Positions 26,701-35,972 of a DNA stretch of 64,000 bases are shown here, in pieces. The notes beneath the pieces are model-generated. The model was given only the letters and a program-made list of their open reading frames with translations. It did not search any database and was not told the DNA's origin. The DNA is taken from positions 62,001-126,000 of the forward strand of contig JADJHP010000006.1 in the NCBI GenBank assembly GCA_016707525.1, in the 5' to 3' direction. Origin of the DNA: Ignavibacteriota bacterium. Lineage in GTDB: Bacteria > Bacteroidota > Ignavibacteria > UBA10030 > UBA6906. Numbering within the stretch: the stretch's first letter is position 1; each line of letters opens with the position of its first letter. The translations under genes and the position numbers were made by a program.

Positions 26701-27726
26701 CTGGCCATGATGGCCACGGGGGATCTGACGGCCCGCATGCAGGGCGACTACCGCGGCGATCTGCAACTCATCAAGGAGAGCATCAACAAGGTGGGCACCT
26801 CGCTGGTGGACGCCCTGCGCAAGGTCAGCGAGGCGGTCAGTGCCACGGCCAGCGCATCGAGCCAGATCAGTTCGAGCACCGAAGAGATGGCCGCGGGTGC
26901 CATGGAGCAGACGAGCCAGGCGGGCGAGGTCGCCAGTGCCGTGGAAGAAATGACCAAGACCATTCAGGAGAATTCCAGGAATGCCAGCGTGGCCGCCGAG
27001 ACGGCAAAGCAGGCACGTCTCCGGGCGGAGCAGGGCGGGAAGGTCGTGACGGAGACGGTGGACGGCATGAAGCGGATCGCCGGTGTGGTGCACAAGAGCG
27101 CGGAGACCGTCAGAGAGCTGGGCAGGTCGTCCGACCAGATCGGTGAGATCATCAGTGTGATCGATGACATCGCTGATCAGACGAACCTCCTCGCGCTCAA
27201 CGCGGCGATCGAAGCCGCACGGGCCGGCGACCAGGGACGCGGCTTTGCCGTCGTGGCGGATGAAGTGCGCAAGCTGGCGGAGCGGACGACGAAAGCGACC
27301 AAAGAGATCGCCGACATGATCAAGAAGATCCAGTCGGATACGAACGATGCGGTCCGGTCGATGGAAGAGGGCACGAATGAGGTCGAACGCGGGATCGCCC
27401 TGGCGGACCGGGCAGGGTCGAGCCTGCAGGAGATCGTTGGGGTGAGCCAGCAAGTGACGGATATGGTGGGCCAGATCGCTGCCGCGAACGAAGAGCAATC
27501 CAGCGCAAGCGAGCAGATATCGAAGAACGTCGAATCGATCAGCAAGGTCACCGGTGAGACCGCCCAGGGGACACAGCAGATAGCACGGGCGGCAGAGGAC
27601 CTGAACCGATTGACGGACAACCTGCAACGGCTGATCACCGCTTTCACTGGGGGGGGGGCCCGGCGGGGGGGGGGGCGGATGGGCGGCCCCAGACCGCGTG
27701 GTGAGGGGTCGATGGCGGAGGGGTAG
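23770..27726 (+). CDS. MCP-B: dCache / poly-HAMP / Cys-PAS chemoreceptor
   Basis: The largest receptor here, 1318 residues. The N-terminus looks like a signal or TM segment (LLVFTMLVLATPLSS), then a Pro/Ala-rich linker to about 140, a TM at about 145-163, another at 187-210, a large periplasmic dCache-like sensor (about 215-495; YGVYDAMIVVDRSGKVVATA), a TM at about 500-520 and HAMP. Two 91-residue units (from 25624 and 25897), a PAS domain with Cys786, Cys795, Cys800 and Cys802, a third divergent unit, and the MCP tip DQTNLLALNAAIEAARAG follow. The C-terminus is Gly/Arg-rich and encoded by G10 and G11 runs, unlike its paralogues. It belongs with the porin 15 bp upstream. Confidence 0.9.
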   Translation: MSSSGARTRFAIGTGISLLVFTMLVLATPLSSQTDSTATGMSTREKLLRLMGDSTAPATKAPVPAVKPALPQQPVERGDQSVDRSVSPVTERGAVASLSAQPSPASSEPAPAPRGGDDREKAAGVPSVKAAPPSGPVSGGSSALWWQIPAVVAVAAIVWYLMTRRRHAMVHVFGALTTRLGFNSLRGRLVLMTVGLITLTVAVTGYVAFDRGSSSIVDGLQVNFQNVALSTMDKIDRGLMERYGDVQAFVANPLAINTMSGKEPPDRLRAFANEMSRLYGVYDAMIVVDRSGKVVATANTSHDGKRYDTEALERTSFSSADWFKACISGQVAPGSSFAGEPVRDKAIGGVFGSNVITVPFAAPIRDKNGAILGVWCNYASYIAVVQSITDETIAFQRANGFPSFRVTIIDRRGLIIDDDAEKDILTKNLATSGSSQCVTRVMAGENGSTVEKSVRFGFTQVNGFAFSKGVGAYAGHRWGLLVRAKTEDALAPVQTLRTTLIVVGLAIVLIGVGLVYLYTRRIIAPIRAIATAADRLALGDVHVSVAVTSKDEVGQLASSFVALTENMRQQAGIVEAIAAGTIDVTVSPRSNDDVVMLALRNAVGSLQGLLAETRMLSRAAVDGKLATRGNAEKFQGGYREIVQGVNETLDAVIGPLNVAAEYVDRISKGDIPTQITDKYSGDFNEIKNNLNQAIVAVNAMVTDASMLSQAAVEGRLATRADARKHGGEFRRIVEGVNATLDSLVGFIDSMPVPVMVIDRDRTVLYMNKIGAAAGGRRPEELYGKKCFDHFRTDHCSTGECACMRAVATGKTEQGETTARPGANELEISYTGVPIKDGKHEVVGVLEIVVDQTAVRKAQKVADKVAAYQRVQVEILSEDLHKLSAGDLGLQLFVAPGDADTAEVRANFETINERLGLAREAVTHLVQDATMLAEAAVAGNLATRADALRHDGEFRRIVQGVNDTLDAVIKPVQEGSRTLAMMATGDLTARMQGDYRGDLQLIKESINKVGTSLVDALRKVSEAVSATASASSQISSSTEEMAAGAMEQTSQAGEVASAVEEMTKTIQENSRNASVAAETAKQARLRAEQGGKVVTETVDGMKRIAGVVHKSAETVRELGRSSDQIGEIISVIDDIADQTNLLALNAAIEAARAGDQGRGFAVVADEVRKLAERTTKATKEIADMIKKIQSDTNDAVRSMEEGTNEVERGIALADRAGSSLQEIVGVSQQVTDMVGQIAAANEEQSSASEQISKNVESISKVTGETAQGTQQIARAAEDLNRLTDNLQRLITAFTGGGARRGGGRMGGPRPRGEGSMAEG
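27649..27675 (+). repeat. two poly-G tracts (10 and 11 bp) at the 3' end of MCP-B
   Basis: G10 at 27649-27658 and G11 at 27665-27675, separated by CCCGGC, encode FTGGGARRGGGRM near the C-terminus. Slippage would change only the last 20-30 residues, that is the tail which in five paralogues carries a conserved peptide. Confidence 0.9.
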
Positions 27727-27914
27727 AAATGCGAAGGAGGGTGATCGGACGGTTCACCGTGGGAAGCAATGGCGCCGGCGTGAGAGCCGGGGGTGACGTT
27801 GTCACGGTGGGTGGCATCGGCGTACGGGAGGAGGGTATGTTGGAGAACGGATAGCAGGAATACTAAGGAAGAAGCAAGCAGTTCGGTGCGAGTGACCAAC
27901 ACGGGAGGTGCAGT

Positions 27915-28403
27915 ATGGCAGAATCGGCATCGATCCATCAGTCAGCGGACGCGAAGCATGGCAGTGAGGAATTGCTGCAGCTCGTGAGCTTCAACATCGG
28001 CGACGAAGAATTCGGGGTGGACATCCTGCAGGTCCAGGAGATCAACAGGATGCTGGAAGTGACCCGCGTGCCGAACGCCCCGCACCATGTGGATGGGGTG
28101 ATCAACCTCCGGGGAAAGGTCATACCGATCATCGATCTCCGTTGCCGTTTCGGCATGCCCCGGAAGGAGCACGATAAGCACACGCGCATCGTGGTCGTCG
28201 AGCTGAGCGGACGGGTGCTCGGATTCGTTGTGGATGCTGTCCGTGAAGTACTCCGGATCCCGCGGAGTGTCACCGAACCGCCGCCGTCGATCACGGGTGG
28301 AGTGAATGAAGAGTACATCACGGCCGTAGGGAAGCTGGAGGACCGCTTGCTCATTCTTCTGGATCTGGAGAAGGTGTTGGGCGCGGACATGAAGGCTGCG
28401 TGA
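27915..28403 (+). CDS. cheW: CheW coupling protein, copy 1
   Basis: CheW-domain protein of 162 residues, started by GGGAGG and ATG 27915. CheW docks receptors to the kinase CheA in the cytoplasmic array. The diagnostic stretches are LQLVSFNIGDEEFGVDI, VQEINRMLEVTRVPNAP, GVINLRGKVIPIIDLR and RIVVVELSGRVLGFVVDAV. The first 18 residues are a variable, polar extension. It is almost the same protein as the copy at 43577 (differences mainly at both ends), so the two were duplicated recently or are kept alike. It stands between MCP-B and the porin-MCP-C unit. Confidence 0.95.
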   Translation: MAESASIHQSADAKHGSEELLQLVSFNIGDEEFGVDILQVQEINRMLEVTRVPNAPHHVDGVINLRGKVIPIIDLRCRFGMPRKEHDKHTRIVVVELSGRVLGFVVDAVREVLRIPRSVTEPPPSITGGVNEEYITAVGKLEDRLLILLDLEKVLGADMKAA

Positions 28404-28531
28404 TTCACCTGAGTAGCGGAAGGGGGAGAGGCAAGTGAGGCGTATCGTTGCCATCGGGCAGGCAACGGTGCCACCGGATGTGAAGAGGCAGGTGGAAACA
28501 AGGGCCCCGTAACCCAGAGGAAGAGGTGAAT

Positions 28532-28687
28532 ATGCATCGTCTATCAATGGTTGTCGTTGCCATGCTGGTGTTCACCGGCGGCGTGCTGGCGCAGGAACTC
28601 TCCCGCATCGCGGAGATCACCGCGCGTGTCGATTCCACGTTGCAGCGTCTCGCGCCGCGCACAGAGGCTCCGCGGCCGGCAGGATAG
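28532..28687 (+). pseudogene. OprP-like porin, 5' fragment (signal peptide and N-terminal motif)
   Basis: A good ribosome-binding site (AGAGGTG) precedes ATG 28532. The 51 codons give a signal peptide (MVVVAMLVFTGGVLA) and the mature start QELSRIAEITARVDSTL, aligned without gaps to the N-termini of the porin at 22108 and the carbonic anhydrase. A TAG at 28685 ends the frame. From there to about 28820 the neighbouring frame reads more protein-like (SAGAAVGALFIEERLALLEAVV), then the original frame resumes, which suggests two compensating indels or damaged sequence. It is the first piece of the porin continued at 28829 and 29255. Confidence 0.6.
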
Positions 28688-28828
28688 CATCCGCCCGGAC
28701 AGAGCCCGGAGCACCACCACGAGCCCTGGAAAGGCCGCCAAGCCTGTCTCAGCAGGCGCCGCCGTCGGGGCGCTCTTCATCGAAGAACGGCTCGCCCTGC
28801 TCGAAGCGGTGGTCATTCCTCCTCCCCG

Positions 28829-29266
28829 CCTGAAGTCGCGCAGTTGCTCGCAGACCTGAAGAAGGCGGTAGACGACCTCCGGGCGAAACCCGCGGTACCG
28901 GCAGAGGTCTACCCCATGATGAAGGTCGGCTTGTTATCGCAGTTCCAGGCTCAGGCGTTGCAGGAACAGACCACCGCCCAGCAGGACAACGATCCGGCGT
29001 ACAACCGCCACTGGCAGCGTCAACTCTTCATCCGCCGCCTGCGCGTGCTGGTCGGCGGGAACCTTACCAAAAACACATCGTTTTTCTTCGAATCTGACGC
29101 CACGAACATCGGTCGTGTGGGTAGCAACGGCAGCAAGGTGAACGGCGTGTCGATGTATGTCCAGGATGCCCAGATACAGCATACCTTCATGCCCGAACTG
29201 TCGTTCGTTGCAGGATTGCATCTCGTGGGAATCTCGCGCAACGGCCTGCAGGGGCCACGACCCTGA
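28829..29266 (+). pseudogene. OprP-like porin, middle fragment
   Basis: Frame from about PEVAQLLADLKKAVDDL, a short coiled coil, into the start of a beta-barrel (MMKVGLLSQFQAQAL, LFIRRLRVLVGGNL, TSFFFESDATNIG). The frame ends at ISRNGLQGPRP with TGA; one extra G in the G4 run at 29251-29254 would join it to the next fragment as NGLQGATTLMGINYG. No start codon with a ribosome-binding site is seen. Confidence 0.6.
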
Positions 29267-29970
29267 TGGGCATCAACTACGGGAGTTACCAGTTCATCAG
29301 CAGCGCCCCGCTGGACAACTCCGTGGGGCGTGATCTGGGCATCACCGCGCGCGGACACCTGGTGGACGAACGGCTGGAGTACCGCGCGGGATTGTACAGC
29401 GGCAGGAACGTGAACCAGTATTCACCCATGCGGAGCGCGGTCCGCTTGCAGTACTGCTTCCTGGACAAGGAGAAAGGCTTCTTCTATACAGGCACCACGC
29501 TCGGGAAGGGGCGCATGGTCAACGTCGGAGCCGGTATGGACATGCAGGGGACCTACCGTGGATATTCGGCAGATGCATTCGTTGACCTCCCCGTGTCCGA
29601 GCTGGGATCCATCACCGTTTCCGCTTCTGCCGGGGCATTCAACGGCGGAGGAAGCGATATGGATTCCTCGGCGTTCACCGGGCTCGTGCCGAAACAGTCC
29701 ATCGTCTTCTTCGAGGCAGGCTTCCTGTTCAAGGATCTCCACCTCCAGCCGTACCTGAAGTATGAATCCCAGACCGTGCGCGCGGCCGTCCTGAAACAGG
29801 TGGGCGCTTCTGCGGCGACGCTCGACTATCAGAACATGCTGCGGTCCGGCGATCGCTTCGGCCTCGGCGTGAACTACTTCCTCAACGCTCATGGTGCAAG
29901 TGTGAAGTTCATGTACGAGATCGTTGGTCGCCATCGGGCCTCGACGACACCCGGGTCGCCGAGCGTGTGA
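29255..29970 (+). pseudogene. OprP-like porin, 3' fragment (barrel)
   Basis: Most of the barrel is here: INYGSYQFISSAPLDNSV, FVDLPVSELGSITVSAS, FFEAGFLFKDLHLQPYLKY and FGLGVNYFLNAHGASVKFMY. The pattern resembles the phosphate-selective porin O/P group, channels for anions. The open frame could also start at ATG 29266, but alone it would lack signal peptide and N-terminal strands. It ends 66 bp before MCP-C, repeating the porin-then-MCP order seen at 22108 and 17105. Confidence 0.6.
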
Positions 29971-30036
29971 CAAATGGGGAAGCAACCCTGCAAGTCCAGT
30001 TCTATACCTATTGATGCTCACGAGACGGAGGTGCGT

Positions 30037-32964
30037 ATGACGGTTCGACGATTCGCGGATTGGGGATGGGCATCGAAGGTAGGGGTGGTCACACTGGCAA
30101 CAGCAATTCCGTTGGCTGCATTGCTCTACTTCTATGTCCTGCCGGAAGTAGAAGGTTGGGCCTATGAAGAGAAGGCAGCATCGATCCATCAGGTGGTCGA
30201 TATCGCCTACACGCTCGCCACGGAATATGAAGCACGGGTCGCAAAAGGCGAATTCAGTCGGGAGGAAGCACAGCGCCGCGCCATGGAGCGCGTGAAGAAC
30301 CTCCGGTACAATGAAACGGACTACTTCTGGATCAATGATCTGACCCCACGGATGATCATGCATCCCCTCAAGCCGGAGATGAACGGCACAGACATCACGG
30401 GGTTCAAGGATCCCAACGGAAAGGCGTTCTTCGTAGAAATGGTAGAGGTCTGCAAAGCGAATGGCAAAGGGCTTGTGAGCTACATGTGGCCCAAACCCGG
30501 GTCGGATGTTCCGGTGCCAAAATTCTCCGCGGTGAAATTGTTCAAGCCGTGGGGGTGGATCATCGGGACCGGCGTGTATGTGGATGATGTTGAGACCGAT
30601 CTCGCAGGGTTGCGCTGGACGATCATGGCCGTCATCGGGATCTCGCTTGTTGTGGCAGGGGTTTCGGGACTCATTCTCGGCCGCCGGCTTGCACGCTCGA
30701 TGCGTGGACTGACCGAGGCGGCCGGACGTCTCGCGCTTGGAGATGCTGACGTCTCGATCGACGTGACGTCTAAGGATGAGATCGGTGAACTTTCAGCGTC
30801 CTTCAACACGATGGCCGGCAACACGCGAGAACAGGCAGAGCTGATCGGGCGCATCGGATCCGGTGACCTGTCCGCCGATGCACGCGTACGATCGGAGAAG
30901 GATGTCGCAGGCAAGGCACTCATCCGCGCGACCGAGGCGCTGCGCGGCCTCGTTGCCGAGGCCGGCGTGCTCTCCAAGGCCGCGGTCGAGGGCAAGCTCG
31001 CGACCCGCGGGAATGCCGAGAAGTTCCAGGGAGCGTACCGTCAGATCGTCCAGGGTGTGAATGATACCCTGGACGCGGTCATCGGACCGCTCAACGTGGC
31101 GGCGGAATATGTGGACCGCATCTCCAAGGGAGATCTCCCGGCGAAGATCGCGGACAGCTATCACGGTGACTTCAATGAGATCAAGAACAACCTGAACCGG
31201 GCGATCGATGCCGTGAACGCCCTCGTGGCCGATGCCAACATGCTCTCGCAGGCAGCAGTCGAGGGCAAGCTCGCCACGCGTGCGGATGCGTCTGCCCATC
31301 ACGGGGATTTCCGCAAGATCGTGCAGGGTGTGAACGACACACTGGACGCCGTGATCGGGCCTTTGAACGTGGCGGCCACGTATGTGGACCGCATCTCCCG
31401 AGGCGAGATCCCTGCGAAGATCACCGACAACTATAGCGGTGACTTCAACGAGATCAAGAACAATCTGAACCGCTGCATCGATGCGATCCATGCGCTGGTG
31501 GGCGACGCCAATATGCTGTCGCACGCAGCAGTGGAAGGCAAGCTCTCCACACGGGCAAATGCTTCGCAGCATCAGGGCGATTTCCGAAAGATCGTGCAGG
31601 GGGTGAACGATACACTCGACGCAGTGATCGGTCCTCTGAACGTCGCGGCGACATACGTCGACCGGATCTCGAGGGGAGATATTCCAGCGGAGATCACGGA
31701 CAGCTACAACGGCGATTTCAACGCGATCAAGAACAATCTGAACCGGGCCATCCAGGCCGTCGATGCGCTCGTTGCCGACGCGCGCATGCTTGCGCAGGCC
31801 GCGGTGGACGGACGCCTTACCGTGCGGGCCGATGCAACGAAGCACCAGGGCGATTTCCGCAAGATCGTGGAAGGGGTGAATGAGACTCTGGACGCGGTCA
31901 TCAAGCCCGTGCAGGAGGGGTCGAAAACGCTGGCCGTGATGGCCACCGGAGACCTGACCGTGCGCATGCAGGGCGACTATCGTGGTGACCTTCAGACCAT
32001 CAAGGAAAGCATCAACAAGGTGGGTTCCTCGCTGGAAGATGCCCTGCGGAAGGTGAGTGAGGCCGTGAGTGCGACGGCGAGTGCCTCGAGCCAGATCAGC
32101 TCGAGTACGGAGGAAATGGCTGCCGGAGCGCAGGAACAGACGAGCCAGGCTGGAGAGGTGGCGAGTGCGGTGGAGGAGATGACCAAGACGATCCTCGAGA
32201 ATTCAAAGAACGCGAGTGTTGCGGCAGAGACGGCGAAGCTCGCAAAGGAGAGTGCGGAACAGGGAGGGAAGGTCGTCGGCGAGACCGTGGACGGCATGAA
32301 ACGCATCGCCGGGGTGGTGAACAGGAGCGCCGACACGGTGAAGGAACTCGGGAAGTCCTCCGATCAGATCGGTGAGATCATCGACGTCATCGATGACATT
32401 GCGGATCAGACGAATCTGCTGGCGCTGAATGCGGCGATCGAAGCGGCGCGGGCCGGTGAGCAGGGCCGTGGCTTTGCTGTCGTGGCCGATGAGGTGCGCA
32501 AACTGGCCGAGCGGACAACGAAGGCGACGAAAGAGATCGCGGGAATGATCAAGAAGATCCAATCGGATACCGCCGGGGCGGTCACTTCGATGGAAGAGGG
32601 GACCGGCGAAGTGGAGCGCGGGATCGCTCTGGCCGACAAGGCGGGGACAAGCCTGAAGGAGATCGTCGGCGTCAGCCAGAAGGTGACGGACATGGTGACG
32701 CAGATCGCTGCGGCCAGTGAGGAGCAGTCGAGCGCGAGCGAGCAGATATCGAAGAACGTGGAAGGGATCTCGAAAGTGACGGGTGAAACGGCGCAGGGAA
32801 CGCAGCAGATCGCGCGGGCGGCGGAGGATCTGAACCGCCTGACGGAGAACCTGCAGAACCTGATCGCAGCATTCACCCTCGGTGATGGGTCGAGAGAGAG
32901 AAGCGGGGGTATGACAACCTCAGCGGCCTCGCGAAGGGAGTACAGTACTGTTGGGGCTGGGTAG
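30037..32964 (+). CDS. MCP-C: sCache / poly-HAMP chemoreceptor
   Basis: ATG 30037 follows GGAGG by 5 bp; the longer open frame from 29974 is not used. The 975 residues comprise TM1 at 16-36, a single-Cache-type periplasmic sensor (about 40-195; YNETDYFWINDLTPRMIMHP and WIIGTGVYVDDVE), TM2 at about 196-217, HAMP, four 91-residue HAMP-like units beginning at 30979, 31252, 31525 and 31798 (exact 273-bp steps), then the MCP helices with the tip DQTNLLALNAAIEAARAG. sCache domains of this kind bind small organic acids in known receptors; the ligand here is unknown. It ends YSTVGAG and lacks the C-terminal peptide of MCP-A, -D, -E, -F and -G. It pairs with the broken porin upstream. Confidence 0.92.
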   Translation: MTVRRFADWGWASKVGVVTLATAIPLAALLYFYVLPEVEGWAYEEKAASIHQVVDIAYTLATEYEARVAKGEFSREEAQRRAMERVKNLRYNETDYFWINDLTPRMIMHPLKPEMNGTDITGFKDPNGKAFFVEMVEVCKANGKGLVSYMWPKPGSDVPVPKFSAVKLFKPWGWIIGTGVYVDDVETDLAGLRWTIMAVIGISLVVAGVSGLILGRRLARSMRGLTEAAGRLALGDADVSIDVTSKDEIGELSASFNTMAGNTREQAELIGRIGSGDLSADARVRSEKDVAGKALIRATEALRGLVAEAGVLSKAAVEGKLATRGNAEKFQGAYRQIVQGVNDTLDAVIGPLNVAAEYVDRISKGDLPAKIADSYHGDFNEIKNNLNRAIDAVNALVADANMLSQAAVEGKLATRADASAHHGDFRKIVQGVNDTLDAVIGPLNVAATYVDRISRGEIPAKITDNYSGDFNEIKNNLNRCIDAIHALVGDANMLSHAAVEGKLSTRANASQHQGDFRKIVQGVNDTLDAVIGPLNVAATYVDRISRGDIPAEITDSYNGDFNAIKNNLNRAIQAVDALVADARMLAQAAVDGRLTVRADATKHQGDFRKIVEGVNETLDAVIKPVQEGSKTLAVMATGDLTVRMQGDYRGDLQTIKESINKVGSSLEDALRKVSEAVSATASASSQISSSTEEMAAGAQEQTSQAGEVASAVEEMTKTILENSKNASVAAETAKLAKESAEQGGKVVGETVDGMKRIAGVVNRSADTVKELGKSSDQIGEIIDVIDDIADQTNLLALNAAIEAARAGEQGRGFAVVADEVRKLAERTTKATKEIAGMIKKIQSDTAGAVTSMEEGTGEVERGIALADKAGTSLKEIVGVSQKVTDMVTQIAAASEEQSSASEQISKNVEGISKVTGETAQGTQQIARAAEDLNRLTENLQNLIAAFTLGDGSRERSGGMTTSAASRREYSTVGAG

Positions 32965-33027
32965 GTGTGTCGTATCCGGCAAACGGAACAACGAAGCACG
33001 CATAGTCTATAGAAGAGAAGGGGTGAT

Positions 33028-34203
33028 ATGGCATTCCGTACGGGGTTCTCCGGGATGAACCGGAACCTGCGCATCGGCACGCGTCTGGCGATCGCCTTTG
33101 CCGTGGTCACGATCGTGTTTGCGTCGGCCCTGGTGTGGATGATCCGTGCCCAATCCGGGATCATAGCGCGTACCCAGGACCGTGCTTCGCACGGAGAGGT
33201 GTTGATGCTGCAGTACAGCAATCTCTATGCGGGCGGCCTGCAGACCGGTCAGGCCACCCGCAACGTCATCCTGAACCCGACCGACACGAAGGCGAGGGCG
33301 AACTTTGAAACGGCGGCCACGGAGATCCACACCGCGCTCGGCACCGTGGGCAAAGTGCTCCGTACGTACGAGCCCGATTCCTCGGCGAAGTTGGTCCGGA
33401 TCGAAAAGCTCCTGCAGCTCTGGCAGGAGGATCTCGCGTTGCAGCAAGAGGCGCAGCAGCTGGCGATCGGCGGGAAGCCTGCCGATGCCGTGCAGCTGAT
33501 CAACAAGAAGGAAACCGCCCTCTGGCGCGATATCAAGAAACAGGTATTTGTATTGCGCGAAGGTCAGCAGAAAGCGATGCAGGCCGACCTGGCTCTGATG
33601 GCCGCGGAAACCGATACGCAGTCGCGCGTGATGGCGGTGATAGGTGTGAGTGCCGTCCTCTTCGTCATCCTGATCGGGGTGATCATCACACGAAGCATCA
33701 CCCGTCCGCTTGCCGAACTGCGCGGGGTCGCGTTGCAGGTAAGCACGGGCTCGGTCAATGTTCCTGCGGCCGTTCCGTACAGGGATGAAGTGGGGGAACT
33801 GCACGCGTCATTCGAACATGTCGTTGACGCCATTCGCCAGCAGTCCGATATCATGGAGCAGCTCGCCGGAGGTACGTTCACCGATCAGGTGACCGTCAGG
33901 TCCGGAGAGGACGTCCTCAATCAGAGTATTCAGCGCGTGCAGTCTTCCCTGAAGCAGTTGCAGGAAGAGGCATTGCTCCTGTCCCACGCAGCGGTGGAAG
34001 GGAAGCTTGCGACACGCGGCAATGCAGAGAAGTTCCGGGGTGGGTACCGTGAGATCGTGCAGGGTGTGAATGACACGCTGGACGCGGTGATCGGGCCGCT
34101 CAACGTTGCGGCGGAATATGTGGACCGCATCTCCGGGGGGACATCCCCGAGAAGATCACGGGAACGTACCACGGCGACTTCAACGAGATCAAGAACAACC
34201 TGA
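33028..34203 (+). CDS. MCP-D: 4HB-type poly-HAMP chemoreceptor, 5' part of a frameshifted gene
   Basis: ATG 33028 follows AAGGGG. TM1 lies at about 20-38 (AFAVVTIVFASALVWMI), a helical periplasmic sensor at 40-205, TM2 at about 208-231, then HAMP and the first 91-residue unit (from 33988). The frame derails at VDRISGGTSPRR, where paralogues have VDRISKGDIPAKI; the sequence has G6 at 34135-34140 and needs one more G. The first-to-second repeat distance is 272 bp here and 273 bp everywhere else, so exactly one base is missing. Repaired length is about 981 residues. Confidence 0.85.
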   Translation: MAFRTGFSGMNRNLRIGTRLAIAFAVVTIVFASALVWMIRAQSGIIARTQDRASHGEVLMLQYSNLYAGGLQTGQATRNVILNPTDTKARANFETAATEIHTALGTVGKVLRTYEPDSSAKLVRIEKLLQLWQEDLALQQEAQQLAIGGKPADAVQLINKKETALWRDIKKQVFVLREGQQKAMQADLALMAAETDTQSRVMAVIGVSAVLFVILIGVIITRSITRPLAELRGVALQVSTGSVNVPAAVPYRDEVGELHASFEHVVDAIRQQSDIMEQLAGGTFTDQVTVRSGEDVLNQSIQRVQSSLKQLQEEALLLSHAAVEGKLATRGNAEKFRGGYREIVQGVNDTLDAVIGPLNVAAEYVDRISGGTSPRRSRERTTATSTRSRTT

Positions 34204-35972
34204 ACCAGTGCATCGCGGCGGTGAACGCCCTGGTGGCCGATGCCGACCTGCTGTCGAAGGCCGCCGTGGAGGGCAAACTGGCCACGCGTGCCGATGCCTC
34301 GAAGCACGGGGGTGACTTCCGGAAGATCGTGCAGGGAGTGAATGACACGCTGGACGCGGTGATCGGTCCGTTGAACGTCGCGGCCACGTATGTCGACCGC
34401 ATCGCGAAGGGTGATATCCCTGCGAAGATCACGGACAGTTACAACGGTGATTTCAATGCTATCAAGAACAACCTGAATCAGGCGATCGATGCCGTGAACA
34501 TGCTGGTGGCCGATGCCCATATGCTATCGCGCGCCGCAGTGGAAGGGAAGCTTGCCACACGCGCGGATGCATCGAAGCACCAGGGCGATTTCCGGAAGAT
34601 CGTGCAGGGGGTGAATGATACGTTGGATGCCGTGATCGGGCCGCTGCGGGTTACAGCCGACTACATGGAGCGGATCGCCAAAGGCAATATCCCGGAGACC
34701 ATCACGGACAGTTATAACGGGGATTTCAACGAGATCAAGAACAACCTCAACCAGGCGATCGCTGCCGTGAATATGCTCGTTGCCGATGCGCACATGCTGT
34801 CGCAGGCAGCCGTGGATGGCCGCTTGAAGACGCGTGCGGATGCAGCGAAACATCAGGGAGATTTCCGCAAGATCGTCCAGGGAGTGAATGACACGCTGGA
34901 TGCCGTGATCCGTCCGGTGCAGGAAGGGTCGCAGACGCTGACCGTCATGGCCACGGGAGATCTGACGGCACGGATGGAGGGGGACTACCGGGGAGATCTG
35001 CAGCTCATCAAAGAGAGCATCAACAAGGTAGGAAGTTCGCTCGAACGGGCCCTGCGCAAGGTGGGTGAAGCGGTGAGTGCAACGGCGAGTGCGTCGAGCC
35101 AGATCAGCTCGAGTACCGAACAGATGGCCGCCGGGGCACAGGAACAGACCAGCCAGGCCGGCGAGGTCGCGACCGCAGTGGAAGAGATGACCAGTACGAT
35201 CATGGAGAACTCCCGGAATGCGCATGTCGCTGCCGAAACGGCGAAACAGGCGCGGCTCAGCGCGGAGGCGGGTGGAAATGTCGTGGGCGAGACGGTGGAC
35301 GGTATGCGCCGCATCGCCGGCGTGGTGAACAAGAGCGCCGAAACGGTGAAGGAACTCGGGCGTTCGTCGGATCAGATCGGAGAGATCATCGGCGTCATCG
35401 ACGACATCGCGGACCAGACGAATCTGCTGGCACTCAATGCGGCCATCGAGGCCGCGCGGGCCGGGGACCAGGGCCGTGGATTCGCGGTGGTGGCTGACGA
35501 GGTGCGGAAACTTGCCGAGCGGACGACGAAGGCGACCAAAGAGATCGCAGGGATGATCAAGAAGATCCAGGCCGATACCACCGGTGCCGTCGCCTCCATG
35601 GAGGAAGGGACCCACGAAGTGGAGCGGGGTATCGATCTGGCGGATAGGGCCGGCGAGAGCCTCAAGGAGATCGTTGGCGTGAGTCAGAAGGTGACGGATA
35701 TGGTGGCGCAGATAGCGGCGGCCAGCGAAGAACAGTCGAGCGCAAGCGAAGAGATCTCGAAGAACGTCGAAGCGATAAGCAAGGTGACGGGCGAGACAGC
35801 GCAAGGCACCCAGCAGATCGCCAGGGCGGCAGAGGACCTGAACCGGCTGACGGACAATTTGCAGCGGCTCGTCGGCGAGTTCAAGGTCGGTCAGGATCGT
35901 GAGGTCGGGCCTTCAGGCGGACCTCACTCCGGCGTGGCGGTCAGGGACAATGGTTCGCTGGTGGAAGCGTGA
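34141..35972 (+). pseudogene. MCP-D, 3' part: remaining HAMP-like units and signalling domain
   Basis: In this frame the end of the first unit and units two to four (34260, 34533, 34806) are followed by the complete MCP signalling domain with tip DQTNLLALNAAIEAARAG and the C-terminal peptide HSGVAVRDNGSLVEA. Open from a TTG-like codon at 34221 for 583 residues, but it has no membrane segment or ribosome-binding site and is best read as the continuation of the gene at 33028. If the shift is real, a soluble receptor fragment could only come from internal initiation. Confidence 0.85.

Noticed and set aside
34221..35972. a separate soluble receptor starting inside MCP-D
   Set aside because: No ribosome-binding site at the first start codon, and the repeat period shows a single lost base upstream, so it is the continuation of the broken MCP-D gene.
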